Assembly: GCA_023460855.1 (NCBI GenBank)
Contig: JAEWOS010000017.1
Coordinates: 23,158-87,157 of the forward strand
Origin: Bacteroidota bacterium
GTDB lineage: Bacteria; Bacteroidota; Bacteroidia; Flavobacteriales; Weeksellaceae
Reading direction: 5' to 3'
DNA length: 64,000 nt
Position 1 is the stretch's first letter. The number at the start of each line of letters is the position of its first letter. The position numbers and the translations under genes were made by a program. The notes below the pieces were generated by a model. It saw only the letters and a list, made by a program, of their open reading frames with translations, was not told the DNA's origin and made no database searches. Below, piece after piece: positions 25,946-33,266 of the stretch.

Positions 25946-26350
25946 ATGCCTACTATTCAACAGTTAGTAAGAAAAGGAAGAGCCACACTTGCCAAGAAGA
26001 GCAAATCGGCTGCTCTTGATTCTTGTCCACAAAGACGCGGTGTATGTACGAGAGTATATACCACTACACCTAAGAAACCGAACTCTGCACTTAGAAAAGT
26101 TGCAAGGGTAAGGCTTTCCAACGGTAAGGAAGTCAACGCTTATATCCCGGGCGAAGGACATAATCTTCAGGAGCACTCGATAGTATTGGTGCGTGGCGGA
26201 AGGGTGAAAGACCTACCGGGAGTTCGTTATCACATTGTAAGAGGTGCACTGGACACTGCAGGTGTTAACGGCAGAACGCAAAGAAGATCTAAGTACGGAG
26301 CTAAAAGACCAAAACCAGGTCAGGCAGCAGCAACCGGTAAGAAAAAGTAA
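25946..26350 (+). CDS. rpsL: 30S ribosomal protein S12
   Basis: A 134-residue S12, the decoding-centre protein. PTIQQLVRKGR, CPQRRGVCTRVYTTTPKKPN and YIPGEGHNLQEHSIVLVRGG are all conserved. The lysines where streptomycin-resistance changes usually occur (TTPKKPN and GGRVKDLPG) are the wild-type residues. First gene of the str operon, directly downstream of the promoter, followed after 25 bp by rpsG. Confidence 0.98.
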   Translation: MPTIQQLVRKGRATLAKKSKSAALDSCPQRRGVCTRVYTTTPKKPNSALRKVARVRLSNGKEVNAYIPGEGHNLQEHSIVLVRGGRVKDLPGVRYHIVRGALDTAGVNGRTQRRSKYGAKRPKPGQAAATGKKK

Positions 26351-26375
26351 TCATTAATTATTAAGAAACGAAACA

Positions 26376-26852
26376 ATGAGAAAGACGAAAGCGAAAAAAA
26401 GACCGTTGTTACCGGATCCTAAATTTAATGATCAACTGGTAACGAGATTCGTAAATAACCTGATGCTTGACGGTAAGAAGTCAATTGCATTCAAAATTTT
26501 CTACGACGCACTTGATGTTGTAGAATCCAAAAAAGGTGAAACTGAAAAAACTTCACTGGAAATCTGGAAAGATGCGCTTACAAACGTAATGCCGCACGTA
26601 GAAGTACGTTCAAGAAGGATTGGTGGTGCAAACTTCCAGATCCCGATGCCAATCAGAGCCGACAGAAAAATTTCTATGGCGATGAAATGGTTAATCAAAT
26701 ATTCCAAAGCAAGAAATGATAAGTCGATGGCCCTGAAACTGGCTGCTGAAATTATCGCTGCTTCAAGAGAAGAAGGTGCTGCTTACAAGAAAAAATCTGA
26801 TACTCACAAAATGGCGGAAGCTAACAAGGCTTTCTCACACTTTAAATTCTAA
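26376..26852 (+). CDS. rpsG: 30S ribosomal protein S7
   Basis: A 158-residue S7, a primary 16S rRNA binder that nucleates the 30S head. MRKTKAKKRPLLPDPKFND opens it, and VEVRSRRIGGANFQIPMPI is the conserved rRNA-contact region. Standard position between rpsL and fusA, with fusA starting 6 bp after its stop. In E. coli S7 represses its own operon; no equivalent site is obvious here. Confidence 0.98.
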   Translation: MRKTKAKKRPLLPDPKFNDQLVTRFVNNLMLDGKKSIAFKIFYDALDVVESKKGETEKTSLEIWKDALTNVMPHVEVRSRRIGGANFQIPMPIRADRKISMAMKWLIKYSKARNDKSMALKLAAEIIAASREEGAAYKKKSDTHKMAEANKAFSHFKF

Positions 26853-26858
26853 TCTGAA

Positions 26859-28976
26859 ATGGGAAGAGATCTTAAATTTACCCGTAATATCGGAATTGCT
26901 GCACACATTGATGCAGGAAAGACCACTACTACAGAGAGAATTTTATTTTACACCGGTAAAACCCACAAAATCGGGGAGGTTCACGAAGGTGCTTCTACGA
27001 TGGACTGGATGGAGCAGGAAGCAGAAAGAGGTATTACCATTACTTCTGCTGCAACAACCTGTACGTGGAATTTCCCGACAGAACAGGGAGAGAACACACC
27101 GGAAACCAAAGGTTATCACTTCAACATCATTGATACACCGGGACACGTTGACTTTACAGTAGAGGTAAACAGATCATTAAGAGTTCTTGACGGTCTTGTA
27201 TTCCTTTTTTCTGCAGTTGACGGTGTTGAACCACAGTCTGAAACCAACTGGAGACTTGCGGACAACTACAAAGTTGCACGTATGGGATTCGTGAACAAAA
27301 TGGACAGACAGGGAGCTGACTTCCTGAACGTGGTAAACCAGGTGAAAGACATGTTGGGATCTAACGCTGTTCCAATCGTACTTCCGATCGGTGCTGAAGA
27401 AGATTTCAAAGGTGTTGTTGACCTGATCAAGAACAGAGCGATCATCTGGGATGAAGCAGGACAGGGTGCTACTTTCACAGTAGTTCCGATTCCTGAAGAC
27501 ATGAAGGATGAAGTGCTGGAATACAGAGAGAAACTGGTTGAAGCTGTTGCTGACTATGACGATACGCTGATGGAAAAATTCTTCGAAGATCCGGATTCAA
27601 TTACTGAAGACGAAATCAACGAAGCATTGAGAAAAGCGACAATCGATCTTTCTATCATTCCGATGACCTGTGGTTCTTCATTCAAGAACAAAGGAGTTCA
27701 GTTCATGCTGGATGCGGTTTGTAAATATCTTCCGTCTCCGCTTGATAAAGATAACATCACCGGAACAGATCCTAATACAGATGCTGAAATTGAAAGAAAA
27801 CCATCGGTTTCTGAACCTTTCTCAGCTTTGGCATTCAAAATTGCTACCGATCCTTTCGTAGGACGTCTGGCTTTCTTCAGAGCTTACTCCGGTAAACTGG
27901 ATGCAGGTTCTTACGTACTGAATACAAGATCAGGAAACAAAGAAAGAATTTCCAGAATCTACCAGATGCACGCTAACAAGCAGAATCCTGTTGAAATGAT
28001 TGAAGCAGGAGATATCGGTGCAGCTGTAGGATTTAAAGATATCAAGACCGGCGACACGCTTTCTGATGAAAAGCACCCGATCGTTCTTGAATCCATGATT
28101 TTCCCTGATCCGGTAATCGGTATCGCAGTTGAGCCTAAAACCAAAGCTGACCAGGATAAAATGGGTAATGCTCTGGCGAAACTTGCTGAAGAGGATCCAA
28201 CGTTCCAGGTAAAAACTGACGAAGCTTCAGGACAAACCATCATCTCAGGTATGGGTGAACTTCACCTCGACATTATTGTTGACCGTATGAGAAGAGAGTT
28301 CAAGGTGGAAGTAAACCAGGGACAGCCTCAGGTAGAATACAAGGAAGCACTTACAAATTTGGCAAGCCACAGAGAAGTTTACAAAAAACAGTCTGGTGGT
28401 CGTGGTAAATTTGCGGATATCGTATTCGAAATCGGTCCTGCGGACGAAGGAAAACAGGGTCTTGAATTCGTTAACGAGATTAAAGGTGGTAACATTCCAA
28501 AAGAATTTATCCCTTCTGTAGAAAAAGGTTTCAAAGAATCTATGAAAAACGGTCCACTGGCAGGTTTTGAAGTAGATGCAATGAAAGTAACCCTGAAAGA
28601 CGGATCTTTCCACGCGGTTGACTCCGATCAGCTGTCTTTCGAACTTGCTGCTAAAATGGGCTTCAAGGAATCCGGTAAAAAAGCGAAAGCTGTTATCATG
28701 GAACCGATTATGAAGCTGGAAGTGGTAACTCCGGAAGAATATATGGGAGATATCGTAGGCGACCTTAACAGAAGAAGAGGAACCGTAAATGGTATGGACG
28801 ACAGAAACAACGCTAAAGTAATTAAAGCTTTCGTTCCGCTTTCTGAAATGTTCGGATATGTAACTTCGCTTAGAACATTGTCTTCAGGTAGAGCTACTTC
28901 TTCGATGGAATTCGAAAAGTATGAAGCTGCTCCACAGAATATCGCTGACGACGTAATCGCTAAAGCTAAAGGATAA
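26859..28976 (+). CDS. fusA: Elongation factor G
   Basis: A 705-residue translocation GTPase. The GTP-binding loops are AAHIDAGKTTTTER (G1), DTPGHVDFTVEV (G3) and FVNKMDRQGADF (G4). Domain II, the EF-G domain IV loop region (KKQSGGRGKFADIVFEIG) and the C-terminal fold (PIMKLEVVTPEEYMGDIVGD, RRRGTVNGMDDRNN) are all intact. Length is normal. It is followed by a 114-bp spacer of self-similar sequence before rpsJ. Confidence 0.98.
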   Translation: MGRDLKFTRNIGIAAHIDAGKTTTTERILFYTGKTHKIGEVHEGASTMDWMEQEAERGITITSAATTCTWNFPTEQGENTPETKGYHFNIIDTPGHVDFTVEVNRSLRVLDGLVFLFSAVDGVEPQSETNWRLADNYKVARMGFVNKMDRQGADFLNVVNQVKDMLGSNAVPIVLPIGAEEDFKGVVDLIKNRAIIWDEAGQGATFTVVPIPEDMKDEVLEYREKLVEAVADYDDTLMEKFFEDPDSITEDEINEALRKATIDLSIIPMTCGSSFKNKGVQFMLDAVCKYLPSPLDKDNITGTDPNTDAEIERKPSVSEPFSALAFKIATDPFVGRLAFFRAYSGKLDAGSYVLNTRSGNKERISRIYQMHANKQNPVEMIEAGDIGAAVGFKDIKTGDTLSDEKHPIVLESMIFPDPVIGIAVEPKTKADQDKMGNALAKLAEEDPTFQVKTDEASGQTIISGMGELHLDIIVDRMRREFKVEVNQGQPQVEYKEALTNLASHREVYKKQSGGRGKFADIVFEIGPADEGKQGLEFVNEIKGGNIPKEFIPSVEKGFKESMKNGPLAGFEVDAMKVTLKDGSFHAVDSDQLSFELAAKMGFKESGKKAKAVIMEPIMKLEVVTPEEYMGDIVGDLNRRRGTVNGMDDRNNAKVIKAFVPLSEMFGYVTSLRTLSSGRATSSMEFEKYEAAPQNIADDVIAKAKG

Positions 28977-29090
28977 AAAGCTGAAAGCTTTAAGCGTTAA
29001 GCTTTAAGCAAAAGCATTTTGTAAAATTTTTATAAACGCAGCAGACAACAGCATAAAGCATATTGCCTCCTGCCTAAAGCATAAAATAAA
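28977..29090. repeat. Self-similar spacer, GCTTTAAGC words, fusA-rpsJ
   Basis: The gap is made largely of repeated GCTTTAAGC/AAGCTTTAAGC words (28981-29010) and ends in GCCTCCTGCCTAAAGC. The 10-mer GCCTCCTGCC (29065-29074) occurs as its exact reverse complement just after rpsJ (29403-29412). Related words recur at 50816-50858 and 55695-55745. No ORF. Confidence 0.65.
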
Positions 29091-29396
29091 ATGTCACAAA
29101 GAATCAGAATAAAACTTAAGTCTTACGATTACAATCTGGTAGATAAATCTGCTGAGAAAATCGTAAAAACGGTAAAGTCTACCGGTGCTGTAGTAAACGG
29201 CCCGATTCCTTTGCCTACGAACAAAAGAATCTTTACGGTTCTTCGTTCGCCGCACGTAAACAAGAAGGCAAGAGAGCAGTTCCAGCTTTCAGCTCACAAG
29301 AGGCTGATGGACATCTACTCTTCATCCTCTAAAACTGTTGATGCTCTGATGAAGCTTGAGCTTCCTTCAGGAGTTGACGTAGAAATTAAAGTGTGA
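29091..29396 (+). CDS. rpsJ: 30S ribosomal protein S10
   Basis: A 101-residue S10/NusE, the full normal length: SQRIRIKLKSYDYNLVDKSA, GPIPLPTNKRIFTVLRSPHV and KLELPSGVDVEIKV are conserved. S10 is normally the first gene of the S10 operon, directly followed by rplC. Here rplC lies 19.9 kb away. A degenerate copy of the last 27 bp of coding sequence (29362-29388) lies at 32797-32823. Confidence 0.98.
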   Translation: MSQRIRIKLKSYDYNLVDKSAEKIVKTVKSTGAVVNGPIPLPTNKRIFTVLRSPHVNKKAREQFQLSAHKRLMDIYSSSSKTVDALMKLELPSGVDVEIKV

Positions 29397-29402
29397 TGAA
29401 AA

Positions 29403-29412
29403 GGCAGGAGGC
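29403..29412. repeat. Inverted copy of 29065-29074 flanking rpsJ
   Basis: GGCAGGAGGC after rpsJ is the perfect reverse complement of GCCTCCTGCC before it. It is followed by GTAAGCTTTAGGCTTTAGGC, the same word family as the other ribosomal-operon spacers. Confidence 0.55.
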
Positions 29413-29459
29413 TGTAAGCTTTAGGCTTTAGGCTTTGCTGAATCAAACTTATAATAGCA

Positions 29460-29613
29460 AATCCGTTCTCTAAATAGGGCGGATTTTTTGTCTTATTCAA
29501 TGATATTGAATTTCTTTATGGTCCGTAGGAATGCGATTTATCGCATTCTGCCACATAGAATCGTGTGTATATCAGCTTCATAATGAATCCTTCCTTGTAA
29601 GAGGGCGGATTTT
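29460..29613. repeat. 123-126-bp repeat unit, copy 1 plus a partial unit
   Basis: A unit of about 126 bp starts with the terminator-like hairpin CCGTTCTC-TAAA-TAGGGCGG followed by a T run (29463-29489). It then contains the 9-bp perfect inverted repeat GAATGCGATTTATCGCATTC (29529-29548) and ends AGAATCGTGTGTAT. At 29586 a second unit begins and stops after the hairpin. Two more units lie at 31833 and 31956. With the leader at 29661, this accounts for the 320-bp gap after rpsJ. Confidence 0.8.
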
Positions 29614-29660
29614 TGTTTGGAACCATTCTAAATTATTGTGATCTTTGTATTTGTTGTATA

Positions 29661-29717
29661 AAAATTTGCATAGTTTTAGTTTTAGTTTTATGCCATTAAC
29701 AAATTAAAACTTTTTAT
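29661..29717 (+). promoter_or_regulatory. Conserved TTTTAG leader, copy L1
   Basis: AATTTGCATAGTTTTAG followed by TTTTAG repeats, then a CCATTAACAAATTAAAAC-type segment before ATG 29718. TAGTTTTA at 29671-29678 is one mismatch from the TAnnTTTG promoter element. The same block precedes genes at 31006, 37934 and 39643 with the start codon 47-55 nt after TAG, so it is probably promoter plus 5' leader. Confidence 0.7.
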
Positions 29718-30002
29718 ATGAAAAAAATGTTATTGATGGCAGCATTAAGTGTTGTTGGGGTTGTAAATGCAAAAGCAATTGAAATTGTTTCGGCGGAGAA
29801 AAGTTCAGTCTCCAATGAACAGAATCACACATCTTTCTTACTAAAAGATTATGATTGGGTAACCGTTACGACTGGTTGCGGAAAAGTATTCTATTTGGAT
29901 AATAATATGTATGGTGATTGTTACGAATGTCTCCAGGAAGATGCTAGACAATTTACTGACGCACAATGTGGGGAGGGATATGGTTTTGAACTTCCATTTT
30001 AA
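29718..30002 (+). CDS. Small exported Cys-containing protein, unknown
   Basis: A 94-residue protein with a signal peptide (KKMLLMAALSVVGVVNAKA), leaving about 75 mature residues. The C-terminal half has four cysteines (VTTGCGKVF, YGDCYECLQ, DAQCGEG), which could form two disulfides, and it ends in aromatic and acidic residues. I know no family. It is preceded by leader L1 and followed after 9 bp by a GLPGLI-family gene, so the two form a unit. A secreted peptide or surface protein is likely; bioactivity is speculation. Confidence 0.7.
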   Translation: MKKMLLMAALSVVGVVNAKAIEIVSAEKSSVSNEQNHTSFLLKDYDWVTVTTGCGKVFYLDNNMYGDCYECLQEDARQFTDAQCGEGYGFELPF

Positions 30003-30011
30003 TATGAGTTG

Positions 30012-30842
30012 ATGATTAGAATACTATTATTATTTATCATATTTCAATTTAGTAATGTCTATTCGCAAACCTTTACGACAGAAAGACGTTATCCCACCAA
30101 TAAATTTAGTAGTCAAATTAAGGGTGTATCAGACTTGATTGTTCTTTATGATGTTACCATTTCTGATGGCAAAAATAAGAAGAGTACGGCTCAGACACTT
30201 TTGCAGTCAGGTGAAAGATTCTCCAAATTTATTGATATAAACACAATAAAAAGAGATTCACTATTACAAGAACATAGTAATTTAGAGACAGTCGGGGCAA
30301 AAGAACTTAACGATTTAAGCAAATATAATGTCATTTATAAAAAGAATTTGCTGAAGGACTTCCAGTCAGAAACAGTCTATGTTCAGGAAAGGATCTCTAA
30401 AAATGTTTATCAGTATCAGGAATCCATTCCAAAGTTAGATTGGAAACTCACCAATGATAAAATGATTTTGTTGGGATATAAATGCAAGTCTGCTAAACTT
30501 AGTTTTAGAGGAAGGAATTATGTGGCATGGTACACAGATGAAATTCCTAAAAGTGATGGACCTTATATTTTTAGTGGTTTACCAGGACTAATTCTTAAGA
30601 TCAGCGATACAGAGGGGATTTATGAATTTACAGCAGTAGGAATTGAGAAAAAGAAAATGGACATCTATTTCAGAAATGAAAAAACCATTCATCATATTAG
30701 CAGAGATGATTTCAGAAAAATACAAAGAAATTATTTCGAAAACCCATCGCTGTTTATGCTTAGTAAAGCATACGATGAAACAGGTAAAGAGATTTCTCCT
30801 CGATCTGTAATCAGACATTATTCTCCGTTGGAATTAGAATAA
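30012..30842 (+). CDS. GLPGLI family protein
   Basis: A 276-residue exported protein (MIRILLLFIIFQFSNVYSQ is the signal peptide). GPYIFSGLPGLILKISDTEG near residue 185 is the motif that names the GLPGLI family, which is restricted to Bacteroidota and has no proven function. AWYTDEIPKSDGP just before it is also typical. ATG 30012 is preferred over the TTG directly before it. It lies 9 bp downstream of the small Cys-rich exported protein and is closed by a GNRA-looped terminator. Confidence 0.9.
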   Translation: MIRILLLFIIFQFSNVYSQTFTTERRYPTNKFSSQIKGVSDLIVLYDVTISDGKNKKSTAQTLLQSGERFSKFIDINTIKRDSLLQEHSNLETVGAKELNDLSKYNVIYKKNLLKDFQSETVYVQERISKNVYQYQESIPKLDWKLTNDKMILLGYKCKSAKLSFRGRNYVAWYTDEIPKSDGPYIFSGLPGLILKISDTEGIYEFTAVGIEKKKMDIYFRNEKTIHHISRDDFRKIQRNYFENPSLFMLSKAYDETGKEISPRSVIRHYSPLELE

Positions 30843-30849
30843 AAATTTT

Positions 30850-30876
30850 CCGTTCTCGAAAGAGGGCGGATTTTTT
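30850..30876 (+). terminator. Terminator hairpin with GAAA tetraloop
   Basis: CCGTTCTC-GAAA-GAGGGCGG (8 bp, two G-U pairs, GNRA loop; 30850-30869) followed by TTTTTT. It is the same sequence family as the hairpins heading the 123-bp repeats, and it ends the GLPGLI unit. Confidence 0.9.
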
Positions 30877-30946
30877 GTGATAATTCAAAATAGTAAATTT
30901 TAAAACAAATGTTTGTTTGTATGTTAAAATTTGATTTTTTTTGATC

Positions 30947-31005
30947 AAAAATTTGCATAGTTTTAGTTTTAGTTTTATACCACTAACAACTTAAAACAAC
31001 TTCTT
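30947..31005 (+). promoter_or_regulatory. Conserved TTTTAG leader, copy L2
   Basis: ATTTGCATAGTTTTAGTTTT, then another TTTTA, ACCACTAACAACTTAAAAC and ATG 31006. Nearly identical to L1, though the genes that follow are unrelated. The TAG-to-start distance is 48 nt. Confidence 0.7.
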
Positions 31006-31392
31006 ATGAAAACTTTATTTTCCAGAGCAGTTATTCTACTGGGATTTTCACTGGTGATGGCTTCATGTGATAGAGATTCAACACAATTCGTTAATGAAGA
31101 CAAAACTTTAACGGGAATTGCAAATTATTCAGCCAAAAGTGCTCCGGAATTTTTAACGTTCAACACGAGCCCTCTTGAGTATTCAGAATTAACTACTCTA
31201 AGTTCACATCTCTATCAGAATTATAATAAAGAGAATTTGGGCAACGTCGTTAATGATACGACTTTTCTTAGTTTAGTATCACCTTTAGTTACTAAAGGAC
31301 GTGCTATACATAAAGAAATAATGGTACAAATTGAAAACACTGAAGAATGGAAGACTTTACCAGATGAAGATAAAAGTGTGATAAAAATTTAA
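31006..31392 (+). CDS. Lipoprotein with apparent -1 frameshift near its end
   Basis: As read, 128 residues with lipobox LVMASC (Cys21). The frame stops at TAA 31390-31392 just after an A5 run. Read in the -1 frame from 31386, it continues NLSDDSYAALALLYSFGSDV to TAG 31455-31457, a protein-like tail of 23 residues. The full product would be about 150 residues and end 11 bp before the next gene, the spacing expected of an operon. Possible causes are a lost A, real ribosomal slippage at AAAAA, or a sequencing error. Function unknown. Confidence 0.7.
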   Translation: MKTLFSRAVILLGFSLVMASCDRDSTQFVNEDKTLTGIANYSAKSAPEFLTFNTSPLEYSELTTLSSHLYQNYNKENLGNVVNDTTFLSLVSPLVTKGRAIHKEIMVQIENTEEWKTLPDEDKSVIKI

Positions 31393-31468
31393 GCGATGAT
31401 TCATATGCAGCGCTAGCACTTTTATATAGTTTTGGTTCTGACGTCGATATGGACTAGTGCGTAATACA

Positions 31469-31747
31469 ATGGAGAAAAACTTTGAAAATAAGATAAACGA
31501 AATTAATTTTATTTCTAGTTTTTTAACTGTGATTTGCTACATTCTATTTGTTTTTGCACATCGCACAGATAACTATTTTGTTATTATTACATTTATTATT
31601 TTGTCCTTTTTGAATATCTTTTTTGTCTTAATGGGAGCAATAAAAACATTAAAGCACAGAAATCTAAGTATTTTCAAAAAATCACTAACTAGTATAATCA
31701 TCAGAAGTATTCTTACTGTGACAATGCTTATATTAATATTACTGTAA
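31469..31747 (+). CDS. Small integral membrane protein, unknown
   Basis: A 92-residue protein that is mostly hydrophobic, with about three membrane helices (INFISSFLTVICYILFVFA, YFVIITFIILSFLNIFFVLM, and one at the C-terminus) and short basic loops. ATG 31469 is preferred to GTG 31457, which overlaps the -1-frame stop of the preceding lipoprotein. Small membrane proteins directly after a secreted protein gene are often immunity or export partners; that is inference. A similarly sized three-helix protein is encoded at 41587. Confidence 0.65.
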   Translation: MEKNFENKINEINFISSFLTVICYILFVFAHRTDNYFVIITFIILSFLNIFFVLMGAIKTLKHRNLSIFKKSLTSIIIRSILTVTMLILILL

Positions 31748-31832
31748 TATTATCCAAACTGTTACAGAAAAAACTTCTTCTAAATACAATAAGAGAAGTT
31801 TGCCAATAGCTATTAGCTAGAAGCATTTACAT

Positions 31833-32068
31833 AATCCGTTCTCGTAAGAGCGGATTTTTTTGTTTTTAGATCACGTCGAATTTCTCTATAGTCCGTAGGA
31901 ATGCGATTTATCGCATTCTACCGGATAGAATCGTGTGTATGTCCACTTCATAATGAATCCGTTCTCTAAAGAGGGCGGATTTTTTGTCTTATTCAATGAT
32001 ATTGAATTTCTTTATGGTCCGTAGGAATGCGATTTATCGCATTCTACGAGATAGAATCGTGTGTATGT
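31833..32068. repeat. Two tandem 123-bp repeat units
   Basis: Units start at 31833 and 31956 (period 123 bp). Each has a hairpin of the CCGTTCTC...GAG(GG)CGG type with a T run, then GTCCGTAGGAATGCGATTTA and its mirrored ATCGCATTC, then AGAATCGTGTGTATG. The second unit is nearly identical to copy 1 at 29460, down to CTTATTCAATGATATTGAAT. The first hairpin ends the 31006-31747 unit. Confidence 0.8.
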
Positions 32069-32097
32069 ATAAAAACTTTTGAATATATTTAGAAAAG

Positions 32098-32222
32098 CTT
32101 TTAAAGTTTTAGTTGTGTACCATGAACCTTATAATTAGGGTCATTAATTACGGGAATCCGGAGTGCTCATTGGCGCGGTAAGAACTGCTTCTTTAGGAGG
32201 AATTGCGATAAGCGCTACTTAA
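32098..32222 (+). pseudogene. Possible decayed leader and small-peptide gene remnant
   Basis: AAAGTTTTAGTTGTGTACCA resembles the conserved leaders but is degenerate. About 40 bp later one frame reads SGVLIGAVRTASLGGIAIS and ends at TAA (32220-32222), without a credible start. This Gly/Ala-rich end looks like the tail of a short peptide whose 5' part has been lost or frameshifted. With the tandem repeats, this accounts for the 486-bp gap. Weak evidence. Confidence 0.25.
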
Positions 32223-32233
32223 TTAAATTTATT

Positions 32234-32776
32234 ATGAAATACTTGCTGTTTTTTATCTTTTTGTGTTCATGCGGTTTGTATAATGGACAAACTATCACGA
32301 TTTATAGTTTGGATGAAAATAAAAAATCTGAGGTTTTGTTATCTGACAGTACCAAGATTGCTGTCTGGTTTGATTACCACACTTTTGATATCACTGGTAA
32401 GGAATTCAAATTTAAGGACAGAGAAATTTTTGGACAAACAAAAATCGGGGATTATGGGATTGATGAACTTAAATTGAAAGATAATACTAAACTAAAATAT
32501 AAATTCAAAAGGAAAGAAAACAAAGTTCTTGCTTTAAATGAAGACAAAAACATTGCATTTGAAGCAAATTTGATATTTAACAAGAATAACAACAACTTAT
32601 TGGAACGATTTGAAGTATTGCGGAACAGTTCAAACAGTTCATTGGTGGAATCGTGGATTACTCTTGCAACACTGAATAAACTATATGGTTCACAAAAAAA
32701 AGCCGCTCTAAGAATGATGTTGGAGTCAGTAGTTTTTGTGGGAACTGCTGGCGTGGTTCAGGGCGTTTCTAAATAA
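32234..32776 (+). CDS. Exported protein or lipoprotein, unknown
   Basis: A 180-residue protein with a hydrophobic start (MKYLLFFIFLCSCG; Cys11 or Cys13 could be lipidated). The middle is charged and beta-like (DITGKEFKFKDREIFGQ, LKDNTKLKYKFKRKENK), followed by an Asn-rich stretch and a hydrophobic tail (LESVVFVGTAGVVQGV). No family recognised. It is followed 20 bp after its stop by a degenerate copy of the rpsJ 3' end, so it may have arrived with that insertion. Confidence 0.65.
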   Translation: MKYLLFFIFLCSCGLYNGQTITIYSLDENKKSEVLLSDSTKIAVWFDYHTFDITGKEFKFKDREIFGQTKIGDYGIDELKLKDNTKLKYKFKRKENKVLALNEDKNIAFEANLIFNKNNNNLLERFEVLRNSSNSSLVESWITLATLNKLYGSQKKAALRMMLESVVFVGTAGVVQGVSK

Positions 32777-32796
32777 GTTTTGAAGCTACCTGTAAT

Positions 32797-32823
32797 TTCC
32801 TTCAGGTGTTGACGTAGAAATTA
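32797..32823 (+). repeat. Degenerate copy of rpsJ 3' end
   Basis: TTCCTTCAGGTGTTGACGTA followed by GAAATTA matches 29362-29388 of rpsJ at 26 of 27 positions. The single difference is a synonymous third base of Gly. A TGAAGCT seven-mer precedes both copies at slightly different spacing. The copy has no coding role here. It resembles the displaced gene end left when DNA enters at the 3' end of a conserved gene. Confidence 0.75.
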
Positions 32824-32847
32824 GTAAATAAATAAATTGTACAGAAA

Positions 32848-33084
32848 ATGGGAAAAGAATTTAAAGTACTCAGATTATTTTTATTGATGACATTTGCTGT
32901 TGCTTATTGTCATTTTGCGACAGAAGTTATTTTTAATGAAGAACTTAGGTTGATTGATGCAGAATTTATTAAAAGAGAATATTTTCAGTCGCTTTTTGTT
33001 GGCTTTTGTGCCTCTGCTTTTGGTGTTTTAGGATATTTTCTGTTCTTAGATAAAAAAAGAAGTAAAACTGATCCTGATATTTAA
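32848..33084 (+). CDS. Small membrane protein, unknown
   Basis: A 78-residue protein with two probable membrane helices (VLRLFLLMTFAVAYCHFAT and SLFVGFCASAFGVLGYFLF) joined by an acidic loop, ending in a basic tail KKRSKTDPDI. It has no close neighbour on the same strand and no obvious promoter. Codon pattern and hydropathy look real, but no family is known. Confidence 0.5.
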   Translation: MGKEFKVLRLFLLMTFAVAYCHFATEVIFNEELRLIDAEFIKREYFQSLFVGFCASAFGVLGYFLFLDKKRSKTDPDI

Positions 33085-33166
33085 TTGAGCGTACGCGCGC
33101 AATTTGAATTCATCAATGGAAATATTTCTGCCTAAAGATTTTGGGAAACGTCGTAAGGCTCTCCAT

Positions 33167-33193
33167 CCATTCCCGCAAGAGAACGGTTTTTTT
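33167..33193 (+). terminator. Terminator-like hairpin, degenerate member of the CCGTTCTC family
   Basis: CCATTCCC-GCAA-GAGAACGG (two mismatches, GNRA-type loop; 33167-33186) followed by TTTTTTT. It ends the preceding small gene and is a relative of the 30850 hairpin. Confidence 0.6.
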
Positions 33194-33266
33194 GTTTTTC
33201 AAACATAGGCTGTATTCCGCAGTATTTATTAACTTTAATTTTCTAAATTCAAAACCTTTCATCATC

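Noticed and set aside
25713..25967. 84-codon open frame before rpsL
   Set aside because: It runs through the rpsL promoter into the rpsL start, has no domain, and looks like non-coding DNA.
33141..33266. N-terminal extension of the six-Cys protein
   Set aside because: The extension is read from a terminator hairpin and lacks a signal peptide; ATG 33267 starts a good one.
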